A stretch of DNA of 36,327 bases. It comes from Candidatus Bathyarchaeota archaeon (lineage in GTDB: Archaea > Thermoproteota > Bathyarchaeia > Bathyarchaeales > SOJC01). Of the stretch, positions 1-10,300 are shown in pieces. Positions within the stretch are counted from its first letter, which is position 1; every line of letters begins with the position of its first letter. The DNA lies in NCBI GenBank assembly GCA_004376645.1, contig SOJC01000100.1:1-36327 (forward strand), given 5' to 3'. The translations under genes were made by a program, and so were the position numbers. The notes under the pieces are model-generated. The model was not told where the DNA came from and ran no database searches. It saw only the letters and a program-made list of their open reading frames with translations.

Positions 1-156
1 TAATCCCATATGAATATTATGAACTTGTTTTGCTGCCCTGTACGCTTGCAGTAAATTAGAGCAAGCAGAAGGACGCAGTTGCCAGCGCAACCTGCTACGT
101 AAGTCTTTTAAGTGAACCAAATGCAAAGTTGCTTGTGGTGAAGGAGACAGTTCCGG
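1..156. other. Left edge, no supportable gene
   Basis: No recognisable gene is present. One plus-strand frame is open from about base 23 to a TGA at 113-115, and another ends at a TAG at 57-59. Either could be the last codons of a gene cut by the window edge, but neither tail resembles a family I know. A purine-rich stretch (GGTGAAGGAG, 138-147) near the end can serve as the ribosome binding site of the gene that starts at 157. Confidence 0.4.
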
Positions 157-447
157 ATGAAGAAAAAGCTGATGGATATCTTAGCTTGTCCTATTGATAA
201 ACACTATCCTTTGGAACTTCACGTTTTTGAGGAGAAGGATGAGATTGTGGAAGGGGTGATTATTTGTCCGAAATGTCTACGTTGGTATCCAATTCGAGAT
301 GAGATACCTGAGATGCTGCCTGATGAACTTCGTGAGAGAAAGGATGAGATGCCTTTCTTAAGAAAATGGAGGAGCGAGATTCCTAAGAGAGTTCTTGTCG
401 AAGGGAAACCGTTCAACCTTAAAGCAGAACTGAATAAGACGGATTAG
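157..447 (+). CDS. Trm112-family zinc-binding protein
   Basis: Small (96 aa) Trm112/UPF0434-like protein. The hallmark is LACPID near residue 9 followed by a CPKC pair near residue 38 and the RWYPIRDEIPEML segment typical of this fold. Family knowledge: in archaea and eukaryotes Trm112 is the obligate partner and activator of several SAM-dependent methyltransferases acting on tRNA, rRNA and release factor. No methyltransferase gene lies nearby, so the partner cannot be read from context. Only one full CxxC is present, with a lone Cys at residue 11 in front, so tight zinc binding is uncertain. The ATG at 157 follows a GGTGAAGGAG sequence. Its stop codon overlaps the stop of the convergent oxidoreductase gene by four bases. 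Confidence 0.85.
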   Translation: MKKKLMDILACPIDKHYPLELHVFEEKDEIVEGVIICPKCLRWYPIRDEIPEMLPDELRERKDEMPFLRKWRSEIPKRVLVEGKPFNLKAELNKTD

Positions 448-1406
448 CTCAATTTGTCGAAGTTCAACCTAATGGAATGATCAGATTTAGAGGATTCTAT
501 GGCAGCTTCAGCGATTATGAGCGCCTTAAGGCCGTCAACACCTGTAACCTCAGGTTCCTCGTTCTTAAGCATCTTCCGCGCAAAATGCTGCAGCTCCAAT
601 TTTAATGGTTCTCTCCACTCGTATCTGGGTTTTGTGGTTCTTTTTGACGTTTCTACGATGATCTCTTGTGTCAGATAGTCAAGTTCCATTATGGCGTCAC
701 TGCCGGTGAGTGACAGCTTTCTGATCTTGTATGGTGTGAGCCAGTTTGCTTCTATGAATGCAGTCTTTCCATGTCGGAATGTAAGCATTATTTGGGCGTA
801 ATCTTCATATTTCACGTGTTTCAGACTGCCAACCTTCGCGTAGACCGCTATAGGATCATCTTCAAAGATCTTCCGCATAATGTCGATTTCATGGATTGCA
901 TAATCCTTGACTACTCCTACGTCACCAATTCTTTCTGGCCATTGTGAAACTCGCTTTGCAGTAGCTGAGACAAGTTCACCGATCTCTCCTTTAGATAATA
1001 ATTTCTTGGCTCGTTGAACGCTTGGATTGAACCTCTCAATAAAGCCCACTGCCAAAAGCTTCCTTCTTTGCCTTGCGAAATCCACTATTCGCCTTGCTTC
1101 TTTAATCGTACTAGCCAGCGGTTTCTCAACAAAGGTATGCTTTCCAGCTTTAAGCGCTCGCATAGCTTCAACAGCGTGAGTTGTAGTCCATGTGCAGATG
1201 CTGACTGCTTCAATATCTTTCCGCTTCAGCAATTCTTTGCTGTCGCTGTAGGCTTCAACACCGTATTTTTCGCCAATGCTTTTCGCTCTTTCTTCATTTG
1301 CATCGCAGACCGCCAAGAGTTCAGTTTCCGCTAGCTCGCTGAAAACCCTCACGTGGTTTTTGCCCCAGAAACCTACTCCGATAACTGCCACGCCAAGTTT
1401 GCTCAT
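444..1406 (-). CDS. Gfo/Idh/MocA-family NAD(P)-dependent sugar oxidoreductase
   Basis: Dehydrogenase of 320 aa, a normal family length. The N-terminal Rossmann domain carries GVGFWGKNH (about residues 11-19). The family motif EKP lies near residue 95, and the catalytic region KDYAIHEID near residue 170 keeps the Asp and His of the usual D-x-G-x-H-x-x-D. The C-terminal alpha/beta domain is complete. Family knowledge: close archaeal relatives are annotated as UDP-N-acetylglucosamine 3-dehydrogenases that start synthesis of acetamido-sugar acids for surface glycans. The gene is last in a four-gene nucleotide-sugar operon and begins 5 bases after the preceding dehydrogenase homologue, so a nucleotide sugar is the likely substrate; this is inferred, not shown. 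The ATG at 1406 is preceded by GAGGG. Confidence 0.85.
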   Translation of the reverse strand: MSKLGVAVIGVGFWGKNHVRVFSELAETELLAVCDANEERAKSIGEKYGVEAYSDSKELLKRKDIEAVSICTWTTTHAVEAMRALKAGKHTFVEKPLASTIKEARRIVDFARQRRKLLAVGFIERFNPSVQRAKKLLSKGEIGELVSATAKRVSQWPERIGDVGVVKDYAIHEIDIMRKIFEDDPIAVYAKVGSLKHVKYEDYAQIMLTFRHGKTAFIEANWLTPYKIRKLSLTGSDAIMELDYLTQEIIVETSKRTTKPRYEWREPLKLELQHFARKMLKNEEPEVTGVDGLKALIIAEAAIESSKSDHSIRLNFDKLS

Positions 1407-1411
1407 GTTGT

Positions 1412-2785
1412 TTACCCTCTTCCCAAACCGCGATATACAAATCCATACTTCCTCGCTTTAAGTGGATCTATGATGTGAGTAACATCAACAAGCGCTGGTG
1501 ACTTCTTGGCCAAGAGTTTCACTCGTTTCAGGCTAAGTCGCTCGAACCTAGAATGTCCAACCAGAATAATCAAGCAATCTGTCCCTTCCACCACCCTAGA
1601 CAAGTCATCTGCTTCAAAGCCGAGTTCAACCAACTCCTTTCTTGAAAAGAAAGGGTCATAGACTTGAACTGTCCTCACTTTTTTTCTGAGAAAATTAACA
1701 AGGTTCCTTCTTGAAGCTCCTGGGGCTACTTTGCAATTTGCCTTCTGAGAAATGCCAATTACAGAAACCTTTGATCTTCTAACAGTTTTCCCGCAAACTT
1801 TTAGAGCGTCCTTAATCAATCGAAAAATTTGGTCTACAATTTCATCGTTGATCTTTCTCGCAACAAGCATCAACCGAGGACTCAAGTTTGCATTTTCAGA
1901 TTCCTCTAGAAGAAGATAATAGTTACTTCGTATTGAGTCAGCAACCAGACCTGGTGAAGGTAAGGAAAATATCCGACTTCGCTCGGCAGCCTTCAAGATT
2001 TCAAGAAAGTCTATCTTGAATTTCTCACACATCATAGCAAATTCATTTGCTATCGCTAGATTGACTTCATTTTTCGCTTCTCTGAAAAGCCCTAAGGCTT
2101 CGACAGTTCTAATATTGCTTACCTCAACAATCTCTGATTGGATTTTGCTTAGGATCAGTCTAGCTATTTTGAGGCTTGTGCTGTCAATCGCCCCCACAAC
2201 TCTTACAGCATCAGAGACTTCGAAATTCTTTCCCGACCTGACTTTCGCTGGGCTAGATGCCAGACCGAAATCTTTGCTTGCTTCAAGCCCTGAGGTTCTC
2301 TCCAGAATACTGCGCATAATGTCTTCAATAATCCCCGGTCCAGTCTGAGTGACGAAAATCACTAAGGATCCCCTGTTCAGCCCCATGCCAACTTCCTTAC
2401 ATGTCTTCTCAAGTGATGAATAATCTGTCCTCCCTCTCTTGTCGATTACTGCCTCTGTGGAAATAATTATAATCTCACTTGTCGACACGGCTTTTCTGAT
2501 ACTTGAAGTCACTGCGAAAGATTTCTCTCTCTTCACATCTTCCGAACATTCATCTTCAAGATACCTTCTTCTGATTTTGGTCAGCTGTTTAAGCATGTGC
2601 GGATTCGAGTTTGCACATATAACCTTGAATCCAGCGTTGCCAAATAGATATGCATGTGAGATGCCTAGTCCGCCACACTCAACTATAGTTACACTGTAGC
2701 GTCCCCGCCCTTCGTAACTCTCAACGTCTTCTTCGCTGACTTCCATTATGTTAAGCATCTTTGCAGCCCCAATAGGATTTGACAA
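1412..2785 (-). CDS. Degenerate UDP-glucose/UDP-ManNAc dehydrogenase homologue (probable pseudoenzyme)
   Basis: Protein of 457 aa aligning over its full length with the UDP-sugar 6-dehydrogenase family: Rossmann domain, central helical domain (LAIANEFAMM, about 243-252) and C-terminal UDP-binding domain ending in a VYDPFF element near 375-380. The key residues are altered. The nucleotide loop reads ECGGLG, with the first glycine of GxGxxG lost. The catalytic lysine position is Gly232 (LGLFREAKNE, where the family has a K-L-x-E-N pattern). The active-site cysteine of GGxCIPxD is Ser284 (LVADSIRSN). The C-terminal DDxRES signature is missing. The frame is intact, so it looks like a maintained pseudoenzyme or an enzyme with changed chemistry. 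The TTG at 2785 has no clear ribosome binding site; ATG at 2758 or 2746 are alternatives. Confidence 0.75.
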   Translation of the reverse strand: MSNPIGAAKMLNIMEVSEEDVESYEGRGRYSVTIVECGGLGISHAYLFGNAGFKVICANSNPHMLKQLTKIRRRYLEDECSEDVKREKSFAVTSSIRKAVSTSEIIIISTEAVIDKRGRTDYSSLEKTCKEVGMGLNRGSLVIFVTQTGPGIIEDIMRSILERTSGLEASKDFGLASSPAKVRSGKNFEVSDAVRVVGAIDSTSLKIARLILSKIQSEIVEVSNIRTVEALGLFREAKNEVNLAIANEFAMMCEKFKIDFLEILKAAERSRIFSLPSPGLVADSIRSNYYLLLEESENANLSPRLMLVARKINDEIVDQIFRLIKDALKVCGKTVRRSKVSVIGISQKANCKVAPGASRRNLVNFLRKKVRTVQVYDPFFSRKELVELGFEADDLSRVVEGTDCLIILVGHSRFERLSLKRVKLLAKKSPALVDVTHIIDPLKARKYGFVYRGLGRG

Positions 2786-2814
2786 GAGAAGGTTGGTAAA
2801 TTCAAAACCCCCTA

Positions 2815-4218
2815 CTATTTTTCACGGGGGCTTATGAGGTGTTGAAGTTTCTCCTTATATTCCTTTACTAACTTTACTGCTTTCTCTTTTGTCTTTGCCT
2901 CAGCATAGAAGCGGTAAATGGGCTCGGTTCCGCTTGGTCTAATCAAGATTGAACTATTATCTGGGAACCATAGTTTCACTCCGTCAATTCTCTCCGGGTT
3001 TAGGTGATTAACTTCCTCGTTCAAAGTCTTAAAGACATTGATTTTCTGTTCAGTTGGACACACCACCTTGTCTTTGACAAGATAGTATCTCGGTAAGGCT
3101 TCAAAGAGCTCAGAGAGGGTCTCATCAGCCTTAGCCATTATACTAAGAATCAGCGCGGTTGACATTGCCCCATCTCTCACAGGTTGATGGGGACCATAGA
3201 ATACACCACCGTTTTCTTCGCCTCCAAGTTTTGCCTTCAATCTCTTCATTGTATGAGAGACTATGATGCTTCCCACTTTTGTCCAAACAAGTCTTCCTTC
3301 ATATTTTTCAGCGATGTCTTTAACTACCTGTGAAGAGCTGACCGGTGTAACAATTGTTTCCCCCTGATTCATCATTAGAAAATCTTCTTCAATCAGAGCA
3401 AAAGATCTATCCCCCCATTGAACCTTACCTTCGTCGTCCACAAAGATGGAACGGTCAGCATCACCATCAAAAGCGACGCCAATATCTGCTCCAATCGCTG
3501 TGATAGTCGCGGCCAAGCTACCTAAGTTTTCAGGTCTAGGTTCCGGCATTCTTCCAGGGAAGGTTCCATCAATGTCGCCATTAATCGTCGTCACCTTGCA
3601 ACCTAAATCTCTCGCCAAGTACGGAATAACTAAAGAAGCCACCCCATTGCCTGCATCTACAACGATATGATAATGCCGCTTTCTGATCTCAGCCACATTT
3701 ATGTGTCGTTTTATTGATTCTCTGTATTCGTCCAGTAGTCCAAGTAGAGAAAATCTTTGTTTAATACACTCCCAGCTAGCAAGTCTAATTCTCTCTTTGA
3801 AGAATAGATCTTCAATCTCTCTTTCTTGTCGGCTTGTAATTTCCACCCCATCATTCCACATAACCTTTATTCCATTATATTCTGGCGGATTGTGGGAGGC
3901 CGTAACCATTACCCCGCCATCCATTTTGTGGTTTCCCACCGCATATTGAATGCACGGTGTAGGTGCCATTCCACCATCATAAACCTTGCAGCCTGTTGAA
4001 AGAAGCCCACTCGTAACAGCATTAACTAGCATTATATTGCTCTTTCTACCGTCATATCCTATGAGAATATTGCCTTGTCTGAAGAATGAACCTATTGCCT
4101 CACCGATCTTTGCTGCAAATTCTGGTGTTAGTTCTCTGTTGACAATTTTCCTGATTCCGTTCGTCCCAAACAGACGTCTAGGCTTCTCCAATCCTTGCAT
4201 CTCCTTCACACTATACAT
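2815..4218 (-). CDS. glmM: Phosphoglucosamine mutase / phosphomannomutase family protein
   Basis: Alpha-D-phosphohexomutase of 467 aa with all four signatures: the phosphoserine loop TASHNPPEYNG (Ser108), the metal-binding loop DGDADR (251-256), a sugar-recognition loop containing GEENGG, and the C-terminal phosphate-binding loop RPSGTEP (about 427). Family knowledge: archaeal members interconvert glucosamine-6-P and glucosamine-1-P, or mannose or glucose phosphates, supplying the sugar-1-phosphate for nucleotide-sugar synthesis. It sits directly downstream of a sugar-1-phosphate nucleotidyltransferase and overlaps it by 13 bases, so the two probably act in sequence. The exact hexose cannot be read from the sequence. 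The start at 4218 relies on translational coupling; ATG 4200 is an alternative. Confidence 0.88.
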   Translation of the reverse strand: MYSVKEMQGLEKPRRLFGTNGIRKIVNRELTPEFAAKIGEAIGSFFRQGNILIGYDGRKSNIMLVNAVTSGLLSTGCKVYDGGMAPTPCIQYAVGNHKMDGGVMVTASHNPPEYNGIKVMWNDGVEITSRQEREIEDLFFKERIRLASWECIKQRFSLLGLLDEYRESIKRHINVAEIRKRHYHIVVDAGNGVASLVIPYLARDLGCKVTTINGDIDGTFPGRMPEPRPENLGSLAATITAIGADIGVAFDGDADRSIFVDDEGKVQWGDRSFALIEEDFLMMNQGETIVTPVSSSQVVKDIAEKYEGRLVWTKVGSIIVSHTMKRLKAKLGGEENGGVFYGPHQPVRDGAMSTALILSIMAKADETLSELFEALPRYYLVKDKVVCPTEQKINVFKTLNEEVNHLNPERIDGVKLWFPDNSSILIRPSGTEPIYRFYAEAKTKEKAVKLVKEYKEKLQHLISPREK

Positions 4219-5324
4219 TGTGATGTAGTTGTTCTCTCATCGACCTTCTTTGAAGGGCATACTTTGACATTCTGACTTAGGGTAGTATTATCTTGAATAG
4301 TGACGTAATCACCCACTAAACACCCTTCCTCAATCCTCACATTCCTTCCAAGAGTAACATGTTCTCCCAACACAGCACCTTTGATGGTTGAATAATCTGA
4401 GATTGTAGTATGAGGGAAAATCACTGAGTTCTCAATGTGGACTCGATTTCCAACGCGAACTTCTTTCCCAACTGACACATTTGGCCCTATTATCGATATC
4501 TCTCCAAACTGTACGCCTGATCCAATTGCCACGTTTTCTTTGATTTTTGTCCCTCTCAAAGCACTAATCTTCGTTGAGCGCCCGTCTTTTGACCTTGCTG
4601 CGAGCCATAGCGCATTAGCTTTTATGTAGTCGGCCGGTTTTCCGACATCTACCCATAGCCCTTTAATTTCGTGACCAAAAAGTTTTCTTTCTTCAGCCAA
4701 CTTCGGAAACACTTCCCGTTCTATGGAGCATCTTTTCCCAGCTTGAATATATTGGAAAATATCTGGTTCAAGAACATAGATACCTGCATTTACCTGATTG
4801 CTTGGAGTGTTCTTCTTAGGTTTTTCGACGAACGCCTCAATACGATTCTCCTTCGTTAGCTTGACTACTCCGAAGCGACTTGGATCTTCAACTCTGTGGA
4901 GCGCCAAAGTTGCAGTAGCATCATAGCTTTGATGGGCCTCTAAGATCTCCGAGTAATCTACATCAGCTAAGATGTCACCGTTTAACACGAAGAAAGGCTC
5001 TTCCTTTCCAAGAAGCTTCTCAGCTTGCCTTATTGGTCCCCCTGTGCCTAAGGACTTCTGAGAATTTGGAGTTTCCCTCTTTGGAGGTTTGTCTCTGGAA
5101 TAGTGCAGCGTTACTCCATATCTTGTCTTTCCAAAGACCGCTTCCAGACGTTCTGCCATGAAGTTGACTGCGAGGATGACTTCTTCAACGCCGTTTTTCG
5201 CAAGTCTTTCAATTATCAAATCGAGAAGTGGCCTGTTGGCTATTGGAAAGAGAAGCTTTGGTCTCGTACAACTTAAAGGACGTAACCTTGTACCAAACCC
5301 TCCTGCTAGAATCAGAGCTTTCAA
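4206..5324 (-). CDS. Sugar-1-phosphate nucleotidyltransferase with left-handed beta-helix domain
   Basis: NDP-sugar pyrophosphorylase of 372 aa. The N-terminal GT-A domain opens with the nucleotide-binding signature LAGGFGTRLRPL (residues 5-16) and the RPKLLFPIANRP loop, and has the metal-binding NGDILAD near residue 118. From about residue 250 to 350 there are hexapeptide repeats (I/V-G-x-x-x patterns such as VAIGSG, VSVGKE, VTLGRN) forming a left-handed beta-helix. Family knowledge: such enzymes join a sugar-1-phosphate to UTP or GTP (GlcNAc-1-P uridylyltransferase or mannose-1-P guanylyltransferase type). First gene of the sugar operon. No acetyltransferase motif is obvious in the helix, so a bifunctional GlmU-like activity is possible but unsupported. 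The start is TTG at 5324 with only a weak upstream GGG. Confidence 0.88.
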   Translation of the reverse strand: MKALILAGGFGTRLRPLSCTRPKLLFPIANRPLLDLIIERLAKNGVEEVILAVNFMAERLEAVFGKTRYGVTLHYSRDKPPKRETPNSQKSLGTGGPIRQAEKLLGKEEPFFVLNGDILADVDYSEILEAHQSYDATATLALHRVEDPSRFGVVKLTKENRIEAFVEKPKKNTPSNQVNAGIYVLEPDIFQYIQAGKRCSIEREVFPKLAEERKLFGHEIKGLWVDVGKPADYIKANALWLAARSKDGRSTKISALRGTKIKENVAIGSGVQFGEISIIGPNVSVGKEVRVGNRVHIENSVIFPHTTISDYSTIKGAVLGEHVTLGRNVRIEEGCLVGDYVTIQDNTTLSQNVKVCPSKKVDERTTTSQCIV

Positions 5325-5431
5325 TTCCGTGTCTACCCTTCTAGTAAACTATTGGTTGACTCAACTCAACTAAAAAAGCTTGTTCAACCATCTGAACATG
5401 TAGGCTTCTCAAATGTGTGGATAAGAGAATT

Positions 5432-6988
5432 CTATTCCCATTCAATCGTTGCGGGTGGCTTGTTGGTGAGATCATATGTGACTCTAGTCACTTCAGGTAT
5501 CTCATTTGTTATTCGCGAAGAAATCTTCTCCAAAATCTTATACGGAATCTTTGCGAAACTGGCTGTCATAGCCTCTCTGCTTTCAACAATCCGTACAGCT
5601 ACTACATAACCATAAGCTCTGGAATCTCCTTTAACTCCCGTGCTTTTCGTGTTAGTTAATACAGCGAAATACTGCCACAGGTCGTCTCCAAGTCCTGCCC
5701 TCTCAACCTCCTCGGTGACTATAGCGTCCGCCTTTCTAGCAATTTTCAACTTATTCTGAGTCACTGCTCCTAACACACGCACAGCTAATCCAGGCCCGGG
5801 AAATGGTTGCCTTTTGACAATTCTATCGGGTAGCTCTAGTTTTTTGGCAACTTTCCGAACCTCATCTTTGTAAAGGTCTCTTAGCGGTTCCACAACTGCT
5901 ACAAACTCCATCCTTGCTGGCAGTCCAGCGACATTATGATGCGTCTTTATCTTGTCTGAGAACTTCCGGAATCCGGATTCAATCCTGTCAGGATAGATCG
6001 TTCCTTGTATAAGATATTCCGCGTCTGCCTTTCGTGCTTCCTCCTCAAAAACACGAACAAATTCCTCTCCGATGATCTTCCTCTTTTGCTCAGGATTAGA
6101 TATACCTTGTACTCTCTTCAAGAATCTATCTCTTGCATCGACAGTTACTAGGCGGAAGTCAAACTTCGCAAAGGCATGCTTAACCGATTCAGGTTCACCT
6201 TCCCTCATGAACCCATGATTTACAAACACAGCTGTAAGGTTTCTGTCTATAGCCTTAGCCGCTAAGGCAACTGCAGTACTAGAATCTATACCTCCACTGA
6301 AAGCCATTATTGCCTTTCCATTACCTATGATCCGTCTTGTCTCATCTACAGCTTTTTCGATGAAATCCTCCATTGTCCAGTTTGCCCTGCAACGACAAAC
6401 TTCAAATAAGAAGTTCCTAAGCATTTTGTATCCTCTTTCGGTGTGAATAACTTCAGGGTGCCATTGCAATCCGTATATCGGGCATTTCTTGTGGCGAAAG
6501 GCAGCAACTGGGCAGTTAATAGTATGAGCTAAAACTTCGAAATCATCTCTGAGTTTACCTACAATGTCGCTGTGGCTCATCCAAACTTTCTCCTTCTTCT
6601 CCAGCCCCTTCAATACGCCTACAGGTTTACTAATTGAAGCGTAGGTTATTCCGAATTCTCTCTTGCGTGCTGGCTTGACTGACCCTCCAGTGAGAAGGGC
6701 AATAAGTTGATGACCATAGCACAATCCTAAAACAGGTAGATCTAGCTCTAAGATCTTCGAATCAATTTTCGGAGAATTAAGGTCAAAGACACTTTGAGGT
6801 CCACCTGACAGAATAAGTCCTTTAACATTGAACTCCTTTCGCAAATTTTGGAGGTCATCTGGTGAGATGTCGTAGGAGACTATATCGGAGAAGACGTTGT
6901 GCTCTCTCACTCTTTTTGCAATTAGGTGAGTGTATTGACCCCCAAAATCTAAGACTAGAATCGTATCTAAAGTCATGTTAGATTCCAT
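5432..6988 (-). CDS. guaA: GMP synthase (glutamine-hydrolysing), single chain
   Basis: Complete 518-aa GMP synthase converting XMP, ATP and glutamine to GMP. The N-terminal class I amidotransferase has Cys90 in GLCYGHQ and the His177/Glu179 pair in QWHPEV. The ATP pyrophosphatase domain has the PP-loop SGGIDSS (231-237). The C-terminal dimerisation domain contains RQPFPGPGLAVR and ends in the canonical TIEWE. Many euryarchaea encode these halves as separate genes; here they are fused. The gene is divergent from rpoB. A TATA-like element near 7020 puts the likely transcription start around 6994, compatible with ATG 6988 or ATG 6976. It is followed after about 107 bases by the sugar operon in the same direction and may be transcribed separately. 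Confidence 0.96.
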   Translation of the reverse strand: MESNMTLDTILVLDFGGQYTHLIAKRVREHNVFSDIVSYDISPDDLQNLRKEFNVKGLILSGGPQSVFDLNSPKIDSKILELDLPVLGLCYGHQLIALLTGGSVKPARKREFGITYASISKPVGVLKGLEKKEKVWMSHSDIVGKLRDDFEVLAHTINCPVAAFRHKKCPIYGLQWHPEVIHTERGYKMLRNFLFEVCRCRANWTMEDFIEKAVDETRRIIGNGKAIMAFSGGIDSSTAVALAAKAIDRNLTAVFVNHGFMREGEPESVKHAFAKFDFRLVTVDARDRFLKRVQGISNPEQKRKIIGEEFVRVFEEEARKADAEYLIQGTIYPDRIESGFRKFSDKIKTHHNVAGLPARMEFVAVVEPLRDLYKDEVRKVAKKLELPDRIVKRQPFPGPGLAVRVLGAVTQNKLKIARKADAIVTEEVERAGLGDDLWQYFAVLTNTKSTGVKGDSRAYGYVVAVRIVESREAMTASFAKIPYKILEKISSRITNEIPEVTRVTYDLTNKPPATIEWE

Positions 6989-7014
6989 TCGTTTTTGAAT
7001 AGTGAAAATAGCGT

Positions 7015-7024
7015 TGTTATTTTA
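7015..7024 (-). promoter_or_regulatory. Candidate TATA box of guaA
   Basis: Read on the minus strand this is GTAAAATAAC, an archaeal TATA-like element about 26 bases upstream of a plausible start site near 6994, giving a very short leader before the guaA ATG at 6988 or 6976. Positional inference only. Confidence 0.4.
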
Positions 7025-7174
7025 CTGTTGCGGTTCCTCTCAAATTTCCTAATAGATTTATGACTAGGGCTCTTTCGAAATGTTTCCATGCGCAGGATTA
7101 GCAGCATCCTCTGTAGATAAAGTTTATTAGAGCCAATCTTGCCTCTATGGCGTTGGCTCCAAAAAGCACCGTAA

Positions 7175-7184
7175 GGATAATATA
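7175..7184 (+). promoter_or_regulatory. Candidate TATA box of the rpoB operon
   Basis: GATAATATAT lies about 25-30 bases upstream of a predicted transcription start near 7208. That start would serve either the TTG at 7224 (short leader) or the ATG at 7317 (leader of about 110 bases). The 235 bases between guaA and 7224 hold no coding sequence; rpoH, usually found here in archaea, is absent in every frame. Confidence 0.45.
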
Positions 7185-7316
7185 TCAGAATTGCTTTTTG
7201 AGTCTGACCATCCCCACCCCTAATTGGAGGAAACTCCCAGTTTGGAAGAGAGCGTTCCTATAAAACTTCCATATCAATCTAATTCAATCAACAGACCCTT
7301 GGAGACAAAGTTGGAT

Positions 7317-10300
7317 ATGTCAGAGATCACTCAAGATGAGATTCTCCTCCTGCAAAAATCCTTTTTCAAGGAGAAAGGACTAGTCAGGCAACATTTAGAC
7401 TCCTATAACGAATTCATCGATCATGGATTGCAGGAGATGATATATGAAACCGGAGAAATTAACATAGAACTCCCAGAAAATCCTTACAAAATAAAGCTCG
7501 GTCAAGCTTGGATAATTGACCCCCAGACTCGAATAAGTGGCCCATATGTAACAGAAGTAGATGGGACAAAACATGAGATATTCCCTATGGAAGCAAGGTT
7601 TCGGAATCTCTCATATGTCGCTCCTATAGCAGTTGAAATGACACCGATAATTGACGGAAGAGAGATGGACACAGAACTTGTTCTAATCGGTGACATTCCA
7701 GTCATGCTGAAGTCGAAATTATGCATCCTTTCGCAATTGCAGAAAGACGAGTTAATTCTAAACGGTGAAGACCCAAGCGATCCAGGAGGATACTTCCTCA
7801 TAAATGGTTCAGAACGTGTAATCGTTGCCCTCGAAGATTTGGCTCCAAACAGAATCTTAATAGACATTGACACGAGAGGGGCGCATCCTGTTTGTCAGGC
7901 AAAAATCTTCTCTACAACTGTAGGCTTCAGAGCTAGAATTGAACTCCGTCTCAAATCCGACGGGGTGATCTATGTCACCATACCCGGTGTTCCATCCGAG
8001 GTTCCATTCATAATTGTGATGAGAGCCCTTGGAATAGAATCTGATAAGGTGATCGCTGAAACAGTCTCATCCGACCAGTCAGCGCAAAACCTACTTGAAC
8101 TATCATTTGAAAAATCAGCAGGAGTGGAAACCAACCGAGAGGCTCTTGAGTACATAGGTAACAGGGTCGCCCACGGTCAAGTGTTGGAGTACCGCATACA
8201 AAGGGCTCGGAACATATTGGACAGAAACTTCCTACCCCATCTGGGCCGCACTCCTGAAAGCCGTGAGGAGAAGTCAACATTCTTGGGGGAGATGGCATGT
8301 CGAGTTCTAGATTTGAAACTAGGAAGACGCTCAACCGATGACAAAGATCACTTTAAAAACAAAAGGCTAAAACTAGCAGGACCTCTGCTTGCAGATCTCT
8401 TCCGTATAGCCTTCCGAAATCTTTGCAGAGACATAAAATATCAACTAGAGAGGATGGGATTCAAACGACAGATGATCACAATATCAGCCGCGGTACGTTC
8501 CGGCATAATATCGGATCGTCTTCGACATGCTTTAGCAACTGGCAATTGGGGCCGAGGCAAAGTAGGAATAACACAACTTCTTGACAGAACAAATCTCATT
8601 TCAACTCTGAGTCATCTTCGTAGGCTCCAATCCCCTCTCAGCCGCAGCCAACCAAACTTTGAGGCTCGTGACTTACATCCCACACATTGGGGTCGTCTCT
8701 GTCCCAATGAGACTCCAGAAGGTTCGAACTGTGGCTTGGTGAAAAATCTCGCTCTTTCCGCTTGCATATCTGTCGCTGTAAATGTTGACACGGCAAGGCA
8801 TGCGGTCTACGAATTGGGAGTCATTCCAGCGCAAGAGGCTAATCAAGAACTTCGGCTTTCAGGAACGAAGGTTTTCATAAATGGTTCGATAATTGGTTAC
8901 CATCCGTATCCAGATGAGCTAGTTTCTGCGATGCGAACGAGACGCAGAAGAGGCGAGATTCCTTCTGAATTAAATGTTGCACACTTCAAGACAATAGGCG
9001 GAAGAGAGGAGGTTTACGTCAACTGCGACGTAGGAAGAGTACGACGACCACTAATAATCGTAGAAGACGGTGTCTCTAAACTTCAAGCAAGACATATAGA
9101 AATGATTCGTTCTGGTGAATGGTCTTGGGAGGATATTATAAAGAACGCGATTATTGAATATATTGACGCAGAAGAAGAAGAGAACATCTATGTAGCCTTG
9201 ACTCTAGATGGAGTGAAACCAAATCATACACACATAGAGCTTTCACTCTACACTATACTAGGCATCAGTGCCTCCTTAATTTCCTATCCGGAACACAATC
9301 AATCTCCCCGAAACTCTTACGAAGCAGCGATGGCGAAGCAGGCTTTAGGCATTTACGCAACCAACTACGTTTTTCGTGTGGACTCTCGCTCCCATATTCT
9401 ACATTATCCTCAAATACCCCTTGTCAAAACAAAATCCATGGAGATTTTGAGGTATAACCAAAGGCCTTCAGGGCAAAACTATCTAGTTGCTGTGATATCC
9501 TTTGAGGGATATAACATGGAAGATGCTCTGATTTTCAACAAAGCCTCTATAGAACGTGGTTTAGGTCGTTCTACATTCTATCGGATTTATGAAGCTGAAT
9601 GCCGTCAATACTTAGGAGGGCTGAAGGACAAATTCACAATTCCTGAGTCTGGTATCAGAGGTTTCAGAGGTGAACAGTATTCCCGCTTACTTGAACCGGA
9701 CGGCATTATAGGTTTGGAGGCCAGCACAGCTGGTGGAGACGTACTTATCGGCAGAACAAGTCCTCCAAGATTCCTTGAGGAATATAAAGAATTCGATGTC
9801 AAAGGACCCTCAATGCGTGACACTTCTGTGGACATGAGACAATCAGAAGCTGGTACGGTTGATTCCATTTTTATCACTGAATCTAAGGAAGGTAGCAAAT
9901 TAGTAAAAGTCAAAATACGGGATCAGCGAATTCCTGAGCTGGGAGACAAATTTGCTTCGCGCCATGGACAAAAGGGCGTCATCGGAATGATTATACCTCA
10001 AGAGGACTTACCTTTCACGGAAACTGGTATCGTTCCAGATGTAGTGATCAACCCCCATGCCATTCCTTCACGAATGACTATAGGTCAATTCCTAGAATCT
10101 ATGGCGGGAAAGATGGCTGCAGCTCGAGGTAGAGCTGCTGATGGAACACCTTTCGTCGGTGAAACGTCGAGCAAGATAAAGCAAACATTGATCAACTGCG
10201 GCTTTAGCCATACAGGGAAAGATGTCTTTTATAACGGCATAACTGGTGACAAGTTTACAGCAGATATATTCGTAGGCGCAGTGTACTACCAGAAACTACA

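Noticed and set aside
6989-7223. Possible rpoH gene before rpoB
   Set aside because: No frame of adequate length or with RpoH-like sequence; short frames from ATG 7060 end within 14 codons.
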